Source of the DNA: CAZTAR01 sp043813895
Lineage (GTDB): Bacteria > Planctomycetota > Phycisphaerae > UBA1845 > UTPLA1
DNA: 31,386 nt
Assembly (NCBI GenBank): GCA_043813895.1
Contig: JBDRKQ010000140.1
Span: 1 to 31,386 of the forward strand
Direction: 5' to 3'
Shown here: one piece after another, positions 1 through 8,231 of the stretch
Position numbering within the stretch: the stretch's first letter is position 1
Layout: every line of letters begins with the position of its first letter
The notes under the pieces: model-generated
What the model was told of the DNA's origin: nothing
What the model saw: the letters and a program-made list of their open reading frames with translations, nothing else
The model's database searches: none
Position numbers and translations under genes: made by a program

Positions 1-1717
1 ATGCCGGCCCCAAACCCGTCAGGTTGCGATGGTAGAGCACCTGGGCAATCGGGCCCCGAAGTTCAAAGACAACGTTCAATCGCTCCACCACGCCAACATG
101 ATCCGCGTAACCGATGGTCTCCACACGAAACACCGACGACCGCGCGGTAATAATCCCGCCGGGCTTCGGCTCCACGAGATCTTTGCCGTCCAACAGCACG
201 CGGAACTTCGTCTCGTCCAACGCCCCGGAACTGAGCAGCCACGCAGGCGTCGCCCGTTCCTCGCCGCTGACCTCGCTTCTGGCACTGACGATCGCACTAA
301 CAATGGCGTCAATCTCTTCGGGCGTCGGTTCTCCTGGTAGACACGCCACCATTGTGCTCAATACCGCTGGCGATGCCGTGCTGACGTTGATGCGCCCGGC
401 ATACACCGGTGTGTCATCTACGGTCAGACGATCCAGGATCAGCGGCAGGTCTTCTTCGCCAGCCGGCGGCTCATCGTCCGTGAGGTTCTTGAACACGGGC
501 CACTGAAACGACGACTCCTTCTCGGACGTATTTTCTGACTGCTCTAGATCGGACAAATCCGCCCCGTTTCCCTCAGCGTTTTCATCCGCAGGCTGAGAAG
601 TTGTTTCGCCCTCTTCCCCCTGTACTGGAACAAGTTCCGTCGCATCCTCCGCGGGCAATTCCTCTTCCTCCGGAGGAGGCGGCGCCGGAAGCAACTCCAT
701 AACACTGTTAAACGGCCCATGCAAACGACGAATGTCCATAACATAGCTGATAATGCCGCCGTCGAAGTCCTCCTCCAGAAGCTCCTGCAACTTCTCCGTG
801 TCTTGCATGTTCAGATTGATGCGCGGACGTCTATCCATCGACGTATTCAACTCGCGCGACCACACGGTCAGGTACGGAGCGATTCCCGGGAACAACTCGT
901 TGTCCGCATTGTCGGGCGGGAACGACTCTTCGCCGTCATCCTCGTTGGCGTCAAGCAACATGTTGCGGTTGTAGTCTTCGCCGAACAAAACCCACGCAGT
1001 GAAACCGCGCACCAGGAGCAACTCCTCCACCGTCGAAAACTCCCCGGACTTGCATCGATACGGCGGGGTGAGTTCCTGGTAGTAAGCGTCCTTCGCGCCG
1101 TTCGGCCTAGCGCCGCTGCCACGCTCCCGCCAGTCCATTAGCGAGTCCACCAACACGTCGATTTCTACCGGATTGTCCTGGTCATCCGGAATCACGGTCT
1201 CGAACAGAAGCCGAAGTTGCGTCTCCGTCGCCCGGTTCAGATCCAGCCTGGCACACTCGTCCGTGATCCCGTACCGAACCGTCTCGGGATCCTCCCAATT
1301 CGGGGCGACCAGGTTAAACCGCCAGGCCGGCTTGGCGCTTGCATCATACGTCGCGTCCTCTTCCCGACGCTCCTGGAGCTTGTCATCCCGCTCGAGCCCT
1401 GACACCAGTCCCCCCAGGAAGGCATCCTCGTTGTCGTACCAGACATCGATGTCCTCTGTGTAGTCCGGGTCCTCAGAATGCCGCCTCAGAATGGTGATCA
1501 CGTGCTGGAGGCCGCTCTCCGCAGCCATCTTCGCCTGGAAACGCTGGTGGCGCGCCATCACGGAACTGAGGTTCGCCCGAACCATAAATGCATAGCTGGC
1601 AGAAAGTAACGCCAATAGCGCCACCATAACCAGGACCACGAGGAGGATCAGACCTCGGCGACTCCCCCGCACACCACCACCCGTGCGGCCACAATATGTC
1701 AGGTGGAACCCTAACAT
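1..1717 (-). CDS. gspK: Type II secretion minor pseudopilin GspK (3' end outside window)
   Basis: GspK caps the type II secretion pseudopilus tip with GspI and GspJ. The start is ATG at 1717, eight bases after the gspJ stop, and the frame stays open to the left edge (572 codons visible). Residues 23-44 form the hydrophobic N-terminal helix (GLILLVVLVMVALLALLS), preceded by a basic stretch (GSRRG) as in prepilin-type leaders. Next come the family-like SGLQH segment and a helical part typical of GspK (ITDECARLDLNRAT, LVDSLMDWRE). A proline/glutamate-rich acidic insert follows at about 1040-1240 on the DNA. The conserved domain resumes afterwards (INVSTASPAVLSTM, a helix-hairpin-helix-like part). 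The acidic insert is unusual. The C-terminus is not visible. Identification is firm from both sequence and position. Confidence 0.88.
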   Translation of the reverse strand, partial: MLGFHLTYCGRTGGGVRGSRRGLILLVVLVMVALLALLSASYAFMVRANLSSVMARHQRFQAKMAAESGLQHVITILRRHSEDPDYTEDIDVWYDNEDAFLGGLVSGLERDDKLQERREEDATYDASAKPAWRFNLVAPNWEDPETVRYGITDECARLDLNRATETQLRLLFETVIPDDQDNPVEIDVLVDSLMDWRERGSGARPNGAKDAYYQELTPPYRCKSGEFSTVEELLLVRGFTAWVLFGEDYNRNMLLDANEDDGEESFPPDNADNELFPGIAPYLTVWSRELNTSMDRRPRINLNMQDTEKLQELLEEDFDGGIISYVMDIRRLHGPFNSVMELLPAPPPPEEEELPAEDATELVPVQGEEGETTSQPADENAEGNGADLSDLEQSENTSEKESSFQWPVFKNLTDDEPPAGEEDLPLILDRLTVDDTPVYAGRINVSTASPAVLSTMVACLPGEPTPEEIDAIVSAIVSARSEVSGEERATPAWLLSSGALDETKFRVLLDGKDLVEPKPGGIITARSSVFRVETIGYADHVGVVERLNVVFELRGPIAQVLYHRNLTGLGPA

Positions 1718-1725
1718 TCTATACA

Positions 1726-2652
1726 TCAACCACTTGCGCCTGTCCCCCGTCTGGATCGCCGCTGGGCACGCATCATCCGCGAGCCAAAAAACGTGTCCGA
1801 CTGGGGTAACCGGATCATCACCGTATAGGACTCACGAGAATAAACCTCGGGTTTTGACGGAATCAGATCCGGGTCCTCGTCCAGATCATCCTCTTCCTCC
1901 TCGGGCGGCGGCAGTTCGCCGTAACCGACCGTGATCTCCACAGCCTGCGGCAGTGAGTTGCCCAACGACCCTTCCATGTCGGCGCCGATGTCCCACTTGT
2001 CGATCCAGTCCACGCCGTCGAAGTAGCGGAAACGCACGTACTTGATCTCCGGCGCCAACAGGTCCAGATCGATCGCGTCGGGATTCTTCAACAAGAGGAT
2101 AGGGCCTTCCGCCTCGCTTTCGTCCGCGGTCCCGGTCTCAATCGCAGTCGTCGCCTCCTCATCGGGCAGCGCCACCTGAAACAGCGTCTTCACCTCGCGC
2201 CGAACCAAGCCCAGTGGCTTGTCCGCATCCGTCCCATCCGGGTACTCGTACGTCTCGTCCGGGTCGTATGCCAGGTAGTACTGCACGTGGCGAATATCGC
2301 ACTCCGCGGGAGGAGGTTTATCCTTGATCGACTGCGGGTAGAAGAGATCGCGGCTGGGAATCGTCACGGTCTGTATCGAGATAAACCGGTCGGTGCCGGA
2401 GATGCCCGGCCCGACGCTCGGCACGAAACCGTTGGCCGCGCGAACCTCCTCCGCGATCTTCATCGCGATGGTCCGGGCAAGCTGGGCGTTGTTCATCCGC
2501 TCTGTGCCCGACGCCCGCGAACGCAGGGACGCGTTATAGAAAGCGAACATCATCCCCGATACGAGCACGATCAGACCGAGAGCCAGCAGCAGCTCGACCA
2601 TCGTCATCCCGCGGCGGGAGAAGACTGGGCGGACATGTCGCGCGGCCGTCAT
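1726..2652 (-). CDS. gspJ: Type II secretion minor pseudopilin GspJ-like
   Basis: This is a prepilin-like protein of about 308 residues, expected to sit in the pseudopilus tip complex with GspI and GspK. The N-terminus has the type IV prepilin signature: basic RRG, then MTMVELLLALGLIVLVSGMM, with the invariant Glu five residues after the cleavage-site glycine. I chose ATG at 2652 because a GGGGGG stretch lies six bases upstream. A GTG directly before it at 2655 is the alternative. The start overlaps the gspI stop (TGATG), so translation is probably coupled. The middle has a beta-rich GspJ-like part (EIKYVRFRYFDGVDWIDKWD). An acidic run (PPPEEEEDDLDEDPD) precedes the C-terminal strand and is not typical of GspJ. 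Assignment among minor pseudopilins rests on gene order as much as sequence. Confidence 0.82.
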   Translation of the reverse strand: MTAARHVRPVFSRRGMTMVELLLALGLIVLVSGMMFAFYNASLRSRASGTERMNNAQLARTIAMKIAEEVRAANGFVPSVGPGISGTDRFISIQTVTIPSRDLFYPQSIKDKPPPAECDIRHVQYYLAYDPDETYEYPDGTDADKPLGLVRREVKTLFQVALPDEEATTAIETGTADESEAEGPILLLKNPDAIDLDLLAPEIKYVRFRYFDGVDWIDKWDIGADMEGSLGNSLPQAVEITVGYGELPPPEEEEDDLDEDPDLIPSKPEVYSRESYTVMIRLPQSDTFFGSRMMRAQRRSRRGTGASG

Positions 2653-3428
2653 CACGATCCCCCCGTTCCACCTTGCCCCGCCCCGTCGCCGGCACCCTGA
2701 ATGGCCTGCTGTCCGAGGTCCTGAATCGCCCCAAGATCGCCGCTCTGAACCGCCTGGAGGATGCCGTCGAGCTGCCCGCCGCCGAGACTCGTGCCAAATG
2801 CCTGAATGAGCGTCGGCAGCAGATCGACCAACTCATCGAGATCCAGCGACGCGAGCAAACGCGGGTCGAAGTCCGTCGGGTCCAACACCGCCGCCCCGCC
2901 GGGGATCAGGTCGGTGAGCTGGTCGATTTGATCCTGATCGAGACCGAAGTCCTTCTCGAAATCGATCCCCCTCGGCTTCGGGCGCTGCACACGCGTGAAG
3001 AGGATCAACTGGTGCTCCTCGTCCTCCCCTTCCGGATCACCCAGGTGAATCTCGATGTCGATATCCAGCAGGTCGTCCATGTCCTCGTGCGGTGTGAAAG
3101 CAACGCGCCACGCCATATTCGGCGGGCCTTCATCGCCGAACCAGCCCACCTGCTCGCGCTCTTCCAACTCGAGGATGCCCGTGTCGATCTCGGCGAGCAG
3201 ACGCTCCGTCAGCATCATGGCCCGCGTCATCTGGTCGGTGAGTTCCGCGTAATGCTGTCCATTCCGAAAGACGAGCCCGACCACCGACATCGCCACGAGC
3301 AGAATGCTCAGCGCAACGACGACTTCGAGCAGTGCCGCTCCGCATCGCCGATGTAGCCCCGCCGCCGGACGCTTCGGATCACCGGCGAGACGCCGGCGCG
3401 ACGTGCAATCGTAAGACACCACAGACAA
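2652..3428 (-). CDS. gspI: Type II secretion minor pseudopilin GspI-like
   Basis: This is a minor pseudopilin with the prepilin helix CGAALLEVVVALSILLVAMSVVG. The invariant Glu is present and Ala replaces Phe at +1. The frame is open up to an ATG at 3629, but the extra residues there are Cys/Arg-rich and unlike a leader. I placed the start at TTG 3428, which has GGGAG eight bases upstream; GTG codons at 3422 and 3419 are alternatives. The start is uncertain. The leader is partly encoded by an ACCGGCGAGACGCCGG palindrome that also occurs near 7255. The C-terminal third is a Leu/Asp/Gln-rich region (DLDELVDLLPTL, DLGAIQDLGQQA) ending in a Gly-rich tail. I do not know this from typical GspI, which is about 120-130 residues long. 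Confidence 0.72.
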   Translation of the reverse strand: MSVVSYDCTSRRRLAGDPKRPAAGLHRRCGAALLEVVVALSILLVAMSVVGLVFRNGQHYAELTDQMTRAMMLTERLLAEIDTGILELEEREQVGWFGDEGPPNMAWRVAFTPHEDMDDLLDIDIEIHLGDPEGEDEEHQLILFTRVQRPKPRGIDFEKDFGLDQDQIDQLTDLIPGGAAVLDPTDFDPRLLASLDLDELVDLLPTLIQAFGTSLGGGQLDGILQAVQSGDLGAIQDLGQQAIQGAGDGAGQGGTGGS

Positions 3429-3812
3429 GTCCGAATCTCCCGCAGGAGGCACGAGGCCCCCGCCATTCACAGCCGGCAAAACACGCAAACCGCACCGATC
3501 CCCTCCACCTTGTACGCCGCACATGCCGGGATGTCGCAGGGTTCCAACGCCACGATTCGCGACCCAGCGACGGCATGACTGAGCCTGCACACGGGCGCAC
3601 CTCGCCCCTCGATAACACACTGAACACACTGGGGTTAGCTATCGTCGTCCCCGCCGACACGGCTCAAACGTTTCGGGCCCGCACGACTACATCATAGCCG
3701 AGCCCCGGTCGCCCGCGGCGGAGTCCTTCGCAAAGAGTTGATTCGCCGCATCCCGCGGCGTGGTTCATATCAGTACAGATACGCAAGGTCCGAGCTTGCG
3801 CACTCAGCCCCG
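3429..3812 (-). other. Gap inside the gsp operon
   Basis: A 384-base stretch lies between the gspH stop and the proposed gspI start. It shows no convincing coding sequence; the longest open frame is the Cys/Arg-rich upstream extension of gspI. It holds short GC-rich palindromes, such as CGCCGC/GCGGCG around 3740-3765. I see no clear terminator with a U-run, so readthrough from gspH to gspI is likely. Confidence 0.4.
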
Positions 3813-5066
3813 CTAGCCCTTCCGGCCGCCGCCACCGCGGCGTCTCTTCTTCCCCTCACCACCACGATTGTCGTCTCCAATTGAGCCACGGACGTTGTCT
3901 CTCTCTTCCTCCGTCAGGTCGGAGTTTTCCAACTCGTCTTCGAGTTGATCGTCCACGCTGCCCAGTTCCGACGTGTCGGAACCGTCCCCGCTCATCGCGC
4001 CGTCATCTCCCGCGAACTCTTCCACGCTGCTCTCGTCAAGAGAATCGTCCCCAGCGCCCCCTAGCATGTCGTCCAATGGGTCACCCGAACCGCTTCCGCT
4101 TTGCTCTACCGGGTTGCCGATCTGAAACGTCAGGTCCCCCGCGTTGACCGTATCCGGAAGCTCGAGCTTGTCCCACTCGACGTAGAACTCGGGATCGGCC
4201 AACTGCTCCTCGGTCACCTGCTCGCGGACCTTCGCCAGACCCGTCCTGCCGTCCAGCAGAACCCAGATCTGCTCGTCCTCCTCCTCCAAATCCTCCTCCA
4301 GCGGGACACGCGAAACGACCAACATCGCCCAATCGGTGGAGCCGTCCGGCTCGAAGAGGATGATGGGCCGGTTCTCGTCCTCCTCTTGTTCGGCCTCCTC
4401 ATCCGTCGTGCCAATCCGACTGAAACCCTCTTCCTCTCTCTCCTCACGCGTCTCCTCCTCCTGCTCGATTCTCTCGAGAATGAGGTCGGGATCATCACCG
4501 CGGATCAACGGCCGCATGAACGCCGGCCGGCCGAGGCGAACAGAGTGGACCTGCACGTCGGCCAGGAGCACCAGTTCCTCCGCCCAGTCGGCAATCGAAG
4601 GCTCAAACTCTCCGGGATGATGAATCGGATCGGGCTCGTACTCGATCAGGGGATGCTGCTCCTCCGGCACGAACCTGATCCGAAAACGGCGATGTTCCAT
4701 CATCGCCTCGCACCGGGCCATAAACAGCATCGTCCGCACACGGTCCGCCGACTCCGGCATCTCCGATGCCTCGATCTGCCTCTCCATCGCAGGCCAGGTG
4801 ATGCCGGCAAGGAGGACCAGCAAGCTCAGCGTGATGAGGACTTCAAGCAGGGTGAATGCATGAGCGGACCGGACGCGCGCGGATCGAGCGTGCGCAACGC
4901 CCCCCCCGTGCGATGCTGGGCGACGTGGCTTACGTGCCTCAATGGGTGCCACTGGCAGCTTGCTGCCAGTGCCCGCACGGGCGGTCAAGCCGCCCGTGGC
5001 ACCCAGAGCGCACCCGCACCCTACTGGGCAGGTACAACTTGGCGATCGCCCGGCCCTACACTTCAT
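3813..5066 (-). CDS. gspH: Type II secretion pseudopilin GspH-like, acidic C-terminal extension
   Basis: The prepilin helix is AFTLLEVLITLSLLVLLAG, followed by ADRVRTMLFMARCEAMMEHRR, typical of GspH/FimT-type pseudopilins. The ATG at 5066 overlaps the gspG stop (TAATG), with GGAAGGA nine bases upstream, so it is a credible coupled start. It would give a leader of about 70 residues, part of it encoded by a palindromic repeat (4944-5004). GTG at 4952 is a possible shorter start. The 417-residue length is more than double the family norm. The excess comes from Glu-rich insertions (EEEETREEREEEG, EEDLEEEDEQ) and an Asp/Ser/Gly-rich tail of about 100 residues that ends in a basic KKRRRGGGGRKG. What the acidic tail does is unknown. 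Confidence 0.75.
   Translation of the reverse strand: MKCRAGRSPSCTCPVGCGCALGATGGLTARAGTGSKLPVAPIEARKPRRPASHGGGVAHARSARVRSAHAFTLLEVLITLSLLVLLAGITWPAMERQIEASEMPESADRVRTMLFMARCEAMMEHRRFRIRFVPEEQHPLIEYEPDPIHHPGEFEPSIADWAEELVLLADVQVHSVRLGRPAFMRPLIRGDDPDLILERIEQEEETREEREEEGFSRIGTTDEEAEQEEDENRPIILFEPDGSTDWAMLVVSRVPLEEDLEEEDEQIWVLLDGRTGLAKVREQVTEEQLADPEFYVEWDKLELPDTVNAGDLTFQIGNPVEQSGSGSGDPLDDMLGGAGDDSLDESSVEEFAGDDGAMSGDGSDTSELGSVDDQLEDELENSDLTEEERDNVRGSIGDDNRGGEGKKRRRGGGGRKG
4944..5004. repeat. Palindromic repeat inside the gspH leader
   Basis: The element is bounded by GGGTGCCAC and GTGGCACCC. Inside are two hairpins: CACTGGCAGC/GCTGCCAGTG (4950-4971) and CACGGGCGG/CCGCCCGTG (4976-4998). All arms are perfect. 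It looks like a REP or MITE-type unit and lies in frame with the long gspH leader. Confidence 0.75.
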
Positions 5067-5521
5067 TAGCGATCATCCTTCCAGTTGTTGATGTCGTCCT
5101 CGGTGCCGTCCTTGCCGTCAGCCCCCTTGCTCCACAGATCGAACTTGCCTTCGTTGTGCTGGCCTTCCTCCTTGTACTCGAAGTCGCGGCCCCAGGGGTC
5201 CTTCAGGCCGGCCTCGTCCTGGAGATAGGGCCCGGTCCACCTCTCGGCAACTTCATCGTCGCTAGGCTTCTCGATCAGGTACTTCAGCTCCTCGGGATAC
5301 ACGCCCGTGTTGAACTTGAACATGTTGATCGCCTGCGAGATCGTCCCGTTTGGGCCGATCGCCGCCCTGGCCATGTCCGCTTTCGCCTTCTCGCCCTGAC
5401 CGATTAGCGCGGGAATGGCGAACGACGCGAGCAGGGCCAGCAAGCCGACGACCAAAAGAATCTCCAACAGCGTAAAGGCCCTCCGCCCTCCGCGACGACG
5501 TTGAAACGGTTTCCGATACAT
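5066..5521 (-). CDS. gspG: Type II secretion major pseudopilin GspG
   Basis: This is the main subunit of the periplasmic pseudopilus that pushes folded substrates through the secretin. ATG 5521 is preceded by GGAGG seven bases upstream (5529-5533), which decides the start over the longer open frame to 5605. The product is 151 residues, the usual GspG size. The leader is MYRKPFQRRRGGRR, followed by AFTLLEILLVVGLLALLASFA with Glu at +5. The alpha-C helix and loop read GTISQAINMFKFNTGVYP. The family's C-terminal calcium-site region is present (DPWGRDFEYK, then DLWSKGADGKDGTEDDINNW). A dispersed palindrome lies just upstream, between this gene and gspF. This is the most certain member of the operon. 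Confidence 0.95.
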   Translation of the reverse strand: MYRKPFQRRRGGRRAFTLLEILLVVGLLALLASFAIPALIGQGEKAKADMARAAIGPNGTISQAINMFKFNTGVYPEELKYLIEKPSDDEVAERWTGPYLQDEAGLKDPWGRDFEYKEEGQHNEGKFDLWSKGADGKDGTEDDINNWKDDR

Positions 5522-5568
5522 CACCAAACCTCCAAAAGAGCAAAGGTCTCGTTGTCTCCAGACACAGT

Positions 5569-5642
5569 GTAGCGTCCGACCCCCGTGTCGGACGAGGACA
5601 ATCATTTGCCTTCAACGACCGACCGGGGCGTCGGCCGCTACG
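5569..5642. repeat. Dispersed palindromic repeat, copy A
   Basis: This copy begins GTAGCGTCCGAC and ends GTCGGCCGCTAC, with inner arms CCGACCCCCGTGTCGG and GACCGGGGCGTC. Two related copies lie at 16412-16487 (inverted) and 23106-23189. It sits between gspF and gspG, upstream of the gspG ribosome binding site. Confidence 0.8.
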
Positions 5643-5670
5643 TGAGTATTCGATCCACTCCAACACACTA

Positions 5671-6867
5671 CTACACGCCCTGACCGCTCATGGTCAGAAT
5701 CGGCAGTAACAGGGCAATGGCGATCACCGCCACGATCGAGGCCATGCCGACCAGCAAGAGCGGCTCGAGCAGCCTCACCATCAAGTCGATCTGCCGTCCC
5801 GTCCGGGCCTCGTAGGAATCCGCGATCGTCACGAGCACGTTTTCCAGGTTGTTGCTCTCTTCACCGACCGCGATCATGTCGATGATGTCCAGCGGAAACA
5901 GGCCGCTTTGGCCCAATGGCTCGGCCAGAGACGATCCCTTCCGGACGCTCTCCGTCGCATCCTCGATCGCCTCAACTAGATAGCGATTGCCCGCCGAATC
6001 CCGTGATATTTTCAGGGATTGCAGGATCGGAACGCCGTTGTGCAGCAACGTACCCAGTATCCGGCAGAACCGGCAAATGGCAACCAGTGTGACGAGCTTT
6101 CCCAGCATCGGCGCTTTCAACTGGAACTTGTCGGAATAAGACTTGCCCGTATCGCTCCGAACAAACGCCGCAACCATCATGACGACGACAAACGCCACGC
6201 CCGCGACAATCAGGCCGTTCTCCTGGAGAAAATCACACAGCGAGAAGACCACCTTCGTCAGGAACGGCAACTCGCCGCGGAGAAACTGCCGCACCTTCGG
6301 AACCACGCTGACCAACAGGAAGATGATGACGATCGTCCCCACGCCCATCAGGACGGCCGGATACGTCATCGCCCCGATGAGCTTGCTGCGAAGCTGGTTT
6401 TGCCGCTCCGTGAAGATGGCGATCCTTGCCAACACGTCCTCCAGGAACCCGCCCTGCTCGCCGGCGCGGATCATGGCCACGTGAAGCGGATTGAAGGCGT
6501 TGGGGTGCTCGCCCATCGCGTCGGCCAGCGTCTTGCCACTGGAGAGTCCCTCGCGGACCTCCTGGATCACTTCTTTCAAAACGGCGTTGGACGTCTGCCT
6601 GCTCAGCACGTCCAGCGACCTGAGTGCAGGCACGCCAGCCCGCAGCAAGTCCGCAAACTGGGAATACACCACTGCCACGACGGACGCGCGAACCCGCTTC
6701 TTCCCACCGCTGAGCCCACGACTCGCCTTGCCGCCCTCATGCACCTCAACCGGGAAGAGCCGCTGCTCGTCCAGTTGGCGGAGGGCCTGCTGGTGGGTCT
6801 CGGCCGTCAGCACGCCGTTCACCGTCTTGCCTTCAAAGCTCCGGGCTGTATACGTGAAACTCGCCAT
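5671..6867 (-). CDS. gspF: Type II secretion inner-membrane platform protein GspF
   Basis: This is the polytopic platform protein that links the secretion ATPase to pseudopilus assembly. At 398 residues it has the usual GspF/PilC length. The N-terminal segment MASFTYTARSFEGKTVNGVL is characteristic. Two T2SSF repeats follow: FADLLRAGVPALRSLDVLSRQ, FNPLHVAMIRAGEQGGFLEDVL, then CRILGTLLHNGVPILQSL, IDMIAVGEESNNLENVL. The membrane helices lie near residues 165-192, 218-240 and 368-393. It is the first gene of the gspF-to-K run. The gene for the ATPase GspE and the secretin gene gspD are not in this window. A GGG stretch a few bases before the ATG serves as a modest ribosome binding site. Confidence 0.94.
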   Translation of the reverse strand: MASFTYTARSFEGKTVNGVLTAETHQQALRQLDEQRLFPVEVHEGGKASRGLSGGKKRVRASVVAVVYSQFADLLRAGVPALRSLDVLSRQTSNAVLKEVIQEVREGLSSGKTLADAMGEHPNAFNPLHVAMIRAGEQGGFLEDVLARIAIFTERQNQLRSKLIGAMTYPAVLMGVGTIVIIFLLVSVVPKVRQFLRGELPFLTKVVFSLCDFLQENGLIVAGVAFVVVMMVAAFVRSDTGKSYSDKFQLKAPMLGKLVTLVAICRFCRILGTLLHNGVPILQSLKISRDSAGNRYLVEAIEDATESVRKGSSLAEPLGQSGLFPLDIIDMIAVGEESNNLENVLVTIADSYEARTGRQIDLMVRLLEPLLLVGMASIVAVIAIALLLPILTMSGQGV

Positions 6868-7349
6868 ATTCCCTTGTTATCGCCTGGGATGCCGCCCCGT
6901 GTGAATCATAATCTCCTATTCCAACATCAGTTAGAACATATCAGCCGAGGCGGCAGCCGCCGACCCATCATCGACCGGCCACTCACTTCATATGCATCGT
7001 ACCACGGCACGGTTGCAGCCGCCATAATCGAGCAATATTGGACTCGGCAAGTAGCGTCTCGCAGCACCGAGCCCAAGACGTAATCCCATGAAAGGCCGTC
7101 TCCGGTCGGACGGTATTCTGCCCGGCAGGCAGTTTTGACACTCGGAGACAGCCCTGGGAACGCAGGCGAGTGCATCTCAGATCGGGCTGGACAACCACAG
7201 CGCGCCCTCCGGCCGCAACCTAGATGTGGCACCGGCGTCCCGCCTGTGACACCACCGGCGAGACGCCGGTGCCACGGTCTTCTTCTGCCACTGTGTTCCT
7301 TCGCGAACTGAGAAGATTCTCAGAAGTAGTGGTATAGACGCAGTCGGCT
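6868..7349. other. Intergenic region upstream of gspF
   Basis: This 482-base stretch has no supported gene. It contains the 14-bp inverted-repeat element at 7226-7275. The gspF promoter should lie here but I cannot point to a convincing one. Confidence 0.5.
7226..7275. repeat. 50-bp palindromic element with 14-bp perfect ends
   Basis: GTGGCACCGGCGTC (7226-7239) is the exact reverse complement of GACGCCGGTGCCAC (7262-7275). The core contains further CGGCG-type units. A related fragment, ACCGGCGAGACGCCGG, lies in the gspI leader at 3381-3396. Confidence 0.8.
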
Positions 7350-8228
7350 TCACGGGCTCGGCGCCGTCTCGGCGTCTTCAGGCGTGCTGATGACGCCGGC
7401 GAGTTGTTGGTGTACATCGAGGTTGTTGTAGATGACGAGCCGCCCTTTGAAGTAGGCGATTGTCCCCTTGCCGCCGTTCACCTTCCATGACAGCGGCTGA
7501 ACATGCGTCGTGATGACGTCGATAAGCTGTTGCACCCGGTCGTCGATCTCCGGATCTTTCCGCTGTGTGGCGCCGCTGGGGTCGACGCTGAGCTTGACGC
7601 GGTGGCGTTGGCCGTACGGACCCTCCGCCGAGGTCATGCTCGCGAAATTCGGCACTGCGACTAGTAGGTCCTGGACATCGTAGGCCCGGGTAATCCGTTT
7701 GGTGTCGAGGTCCTTTTTCGTCGAGATGATGAGCGTGTTGCCGTCCGCCTTGGCCGCGAGTTCGACAGACTTCAAGTCTTCGGTGACCTGCTGGAAGACC
7801 AGTTGCAGTAGCTTCTTCATCCGGATGTTCTTCAGCTTGAGATAGATGGGGCAGTCTCGCTCGACGCCCTCCTTCTCCAGCAGCTTCCAACGAACGACGA
7901 CGTTGGCCTTGGTGGTCCGCCGCAGCCACTCAGTGAAGTCCTCGAACGTGAGGTTCTCGAACTCCGCATTCTCGATGACGGTCCGAACGGCCTTGATAGC
8001 GAGATCAGTCGGGGGTCTCCGGCGCTTGTCCTGCTCGGTGCCATCGGATCCGTCGCGCGTCTTCTTGTCAGGCTTGTCCTTGGCGCCCTCCTGCCGCTTT
8101 TTCTTGGCTTTCTTGTCAGAGTCGCCGCGGTCGCCGGGCGGGTCTTTGGGCGGCCTGTCCGGGGGATCGGCCGAGACGGCCGGGCACAGCGACAGCACGA
8201 TGAAGATTGCGAGCAATCGCGAGAGCAT
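7350..8228 (-). CDS. Exported protein with STN/secretin-N-like domain
   Basis: The product has 292 residues. Residues 1-20 form a signal peptide (MLSRLLAIFIVLSLCPAVSA). A highly charged low-complexity linker follows at about 21-75 (DPPDRPPKDPPGDRG, KKAKKKRQ). The folded part starts near 80. The segment FEDFTEWLRRTTKANVVV, with later LKNIRMKKLLQLVFQQV and NTLIISTKKD, resembles the short STN domain of secretins and TonB receptors. After it comes a segment of the RAYDVQDLL type common in exported planctomycete proteins. No beta-barrel secretin domain is present. It starts three bases after the stop of the lipoprotein gene upstream, so the two form one unit. A role beside the type II system is possible by proximity only. 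Confidence 0.72.
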   Translation of the reverse strand: MLSRLLAIFIVLSLCPAVSADPPDRPPKDPPGDRGDSDKKAKKKRQEGAKDKPDKKTRDGSDGTEQDKRRRPPTDLAIKAVRTVIENAEFENLTFEDFTEWLRRTTKANVVVRWKLLEKEGVERDCPIYLKLKNIRMKKLLQLVFQQVTEDLKSVELAAKADGNTLIISTKKDLDTKRITRAYDVQDLLVAVPNFASMTSAEGPYGQRHRVKLSVDPSGATQRKDPEIDDRVQQLIDVITTHVQPLSWKVNGGKGTIAYFKGRLVIYNNLDVHQQLAGVISTPEDAETAPSP

Positions 8229-8231
8229 GAT

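Noticed and set aside
5522..5605. Upstream extension of gspG to 5605
   Set aside because: The residues are not leader-like, it runs into repeat copy A, and ATG 5521 has an ideal ribosome binding site.
6877..6909. 10-codon frame upstream of gspF
   Set aside because: The AGGAG is only three bases from the ATG and nothing else supports translation.
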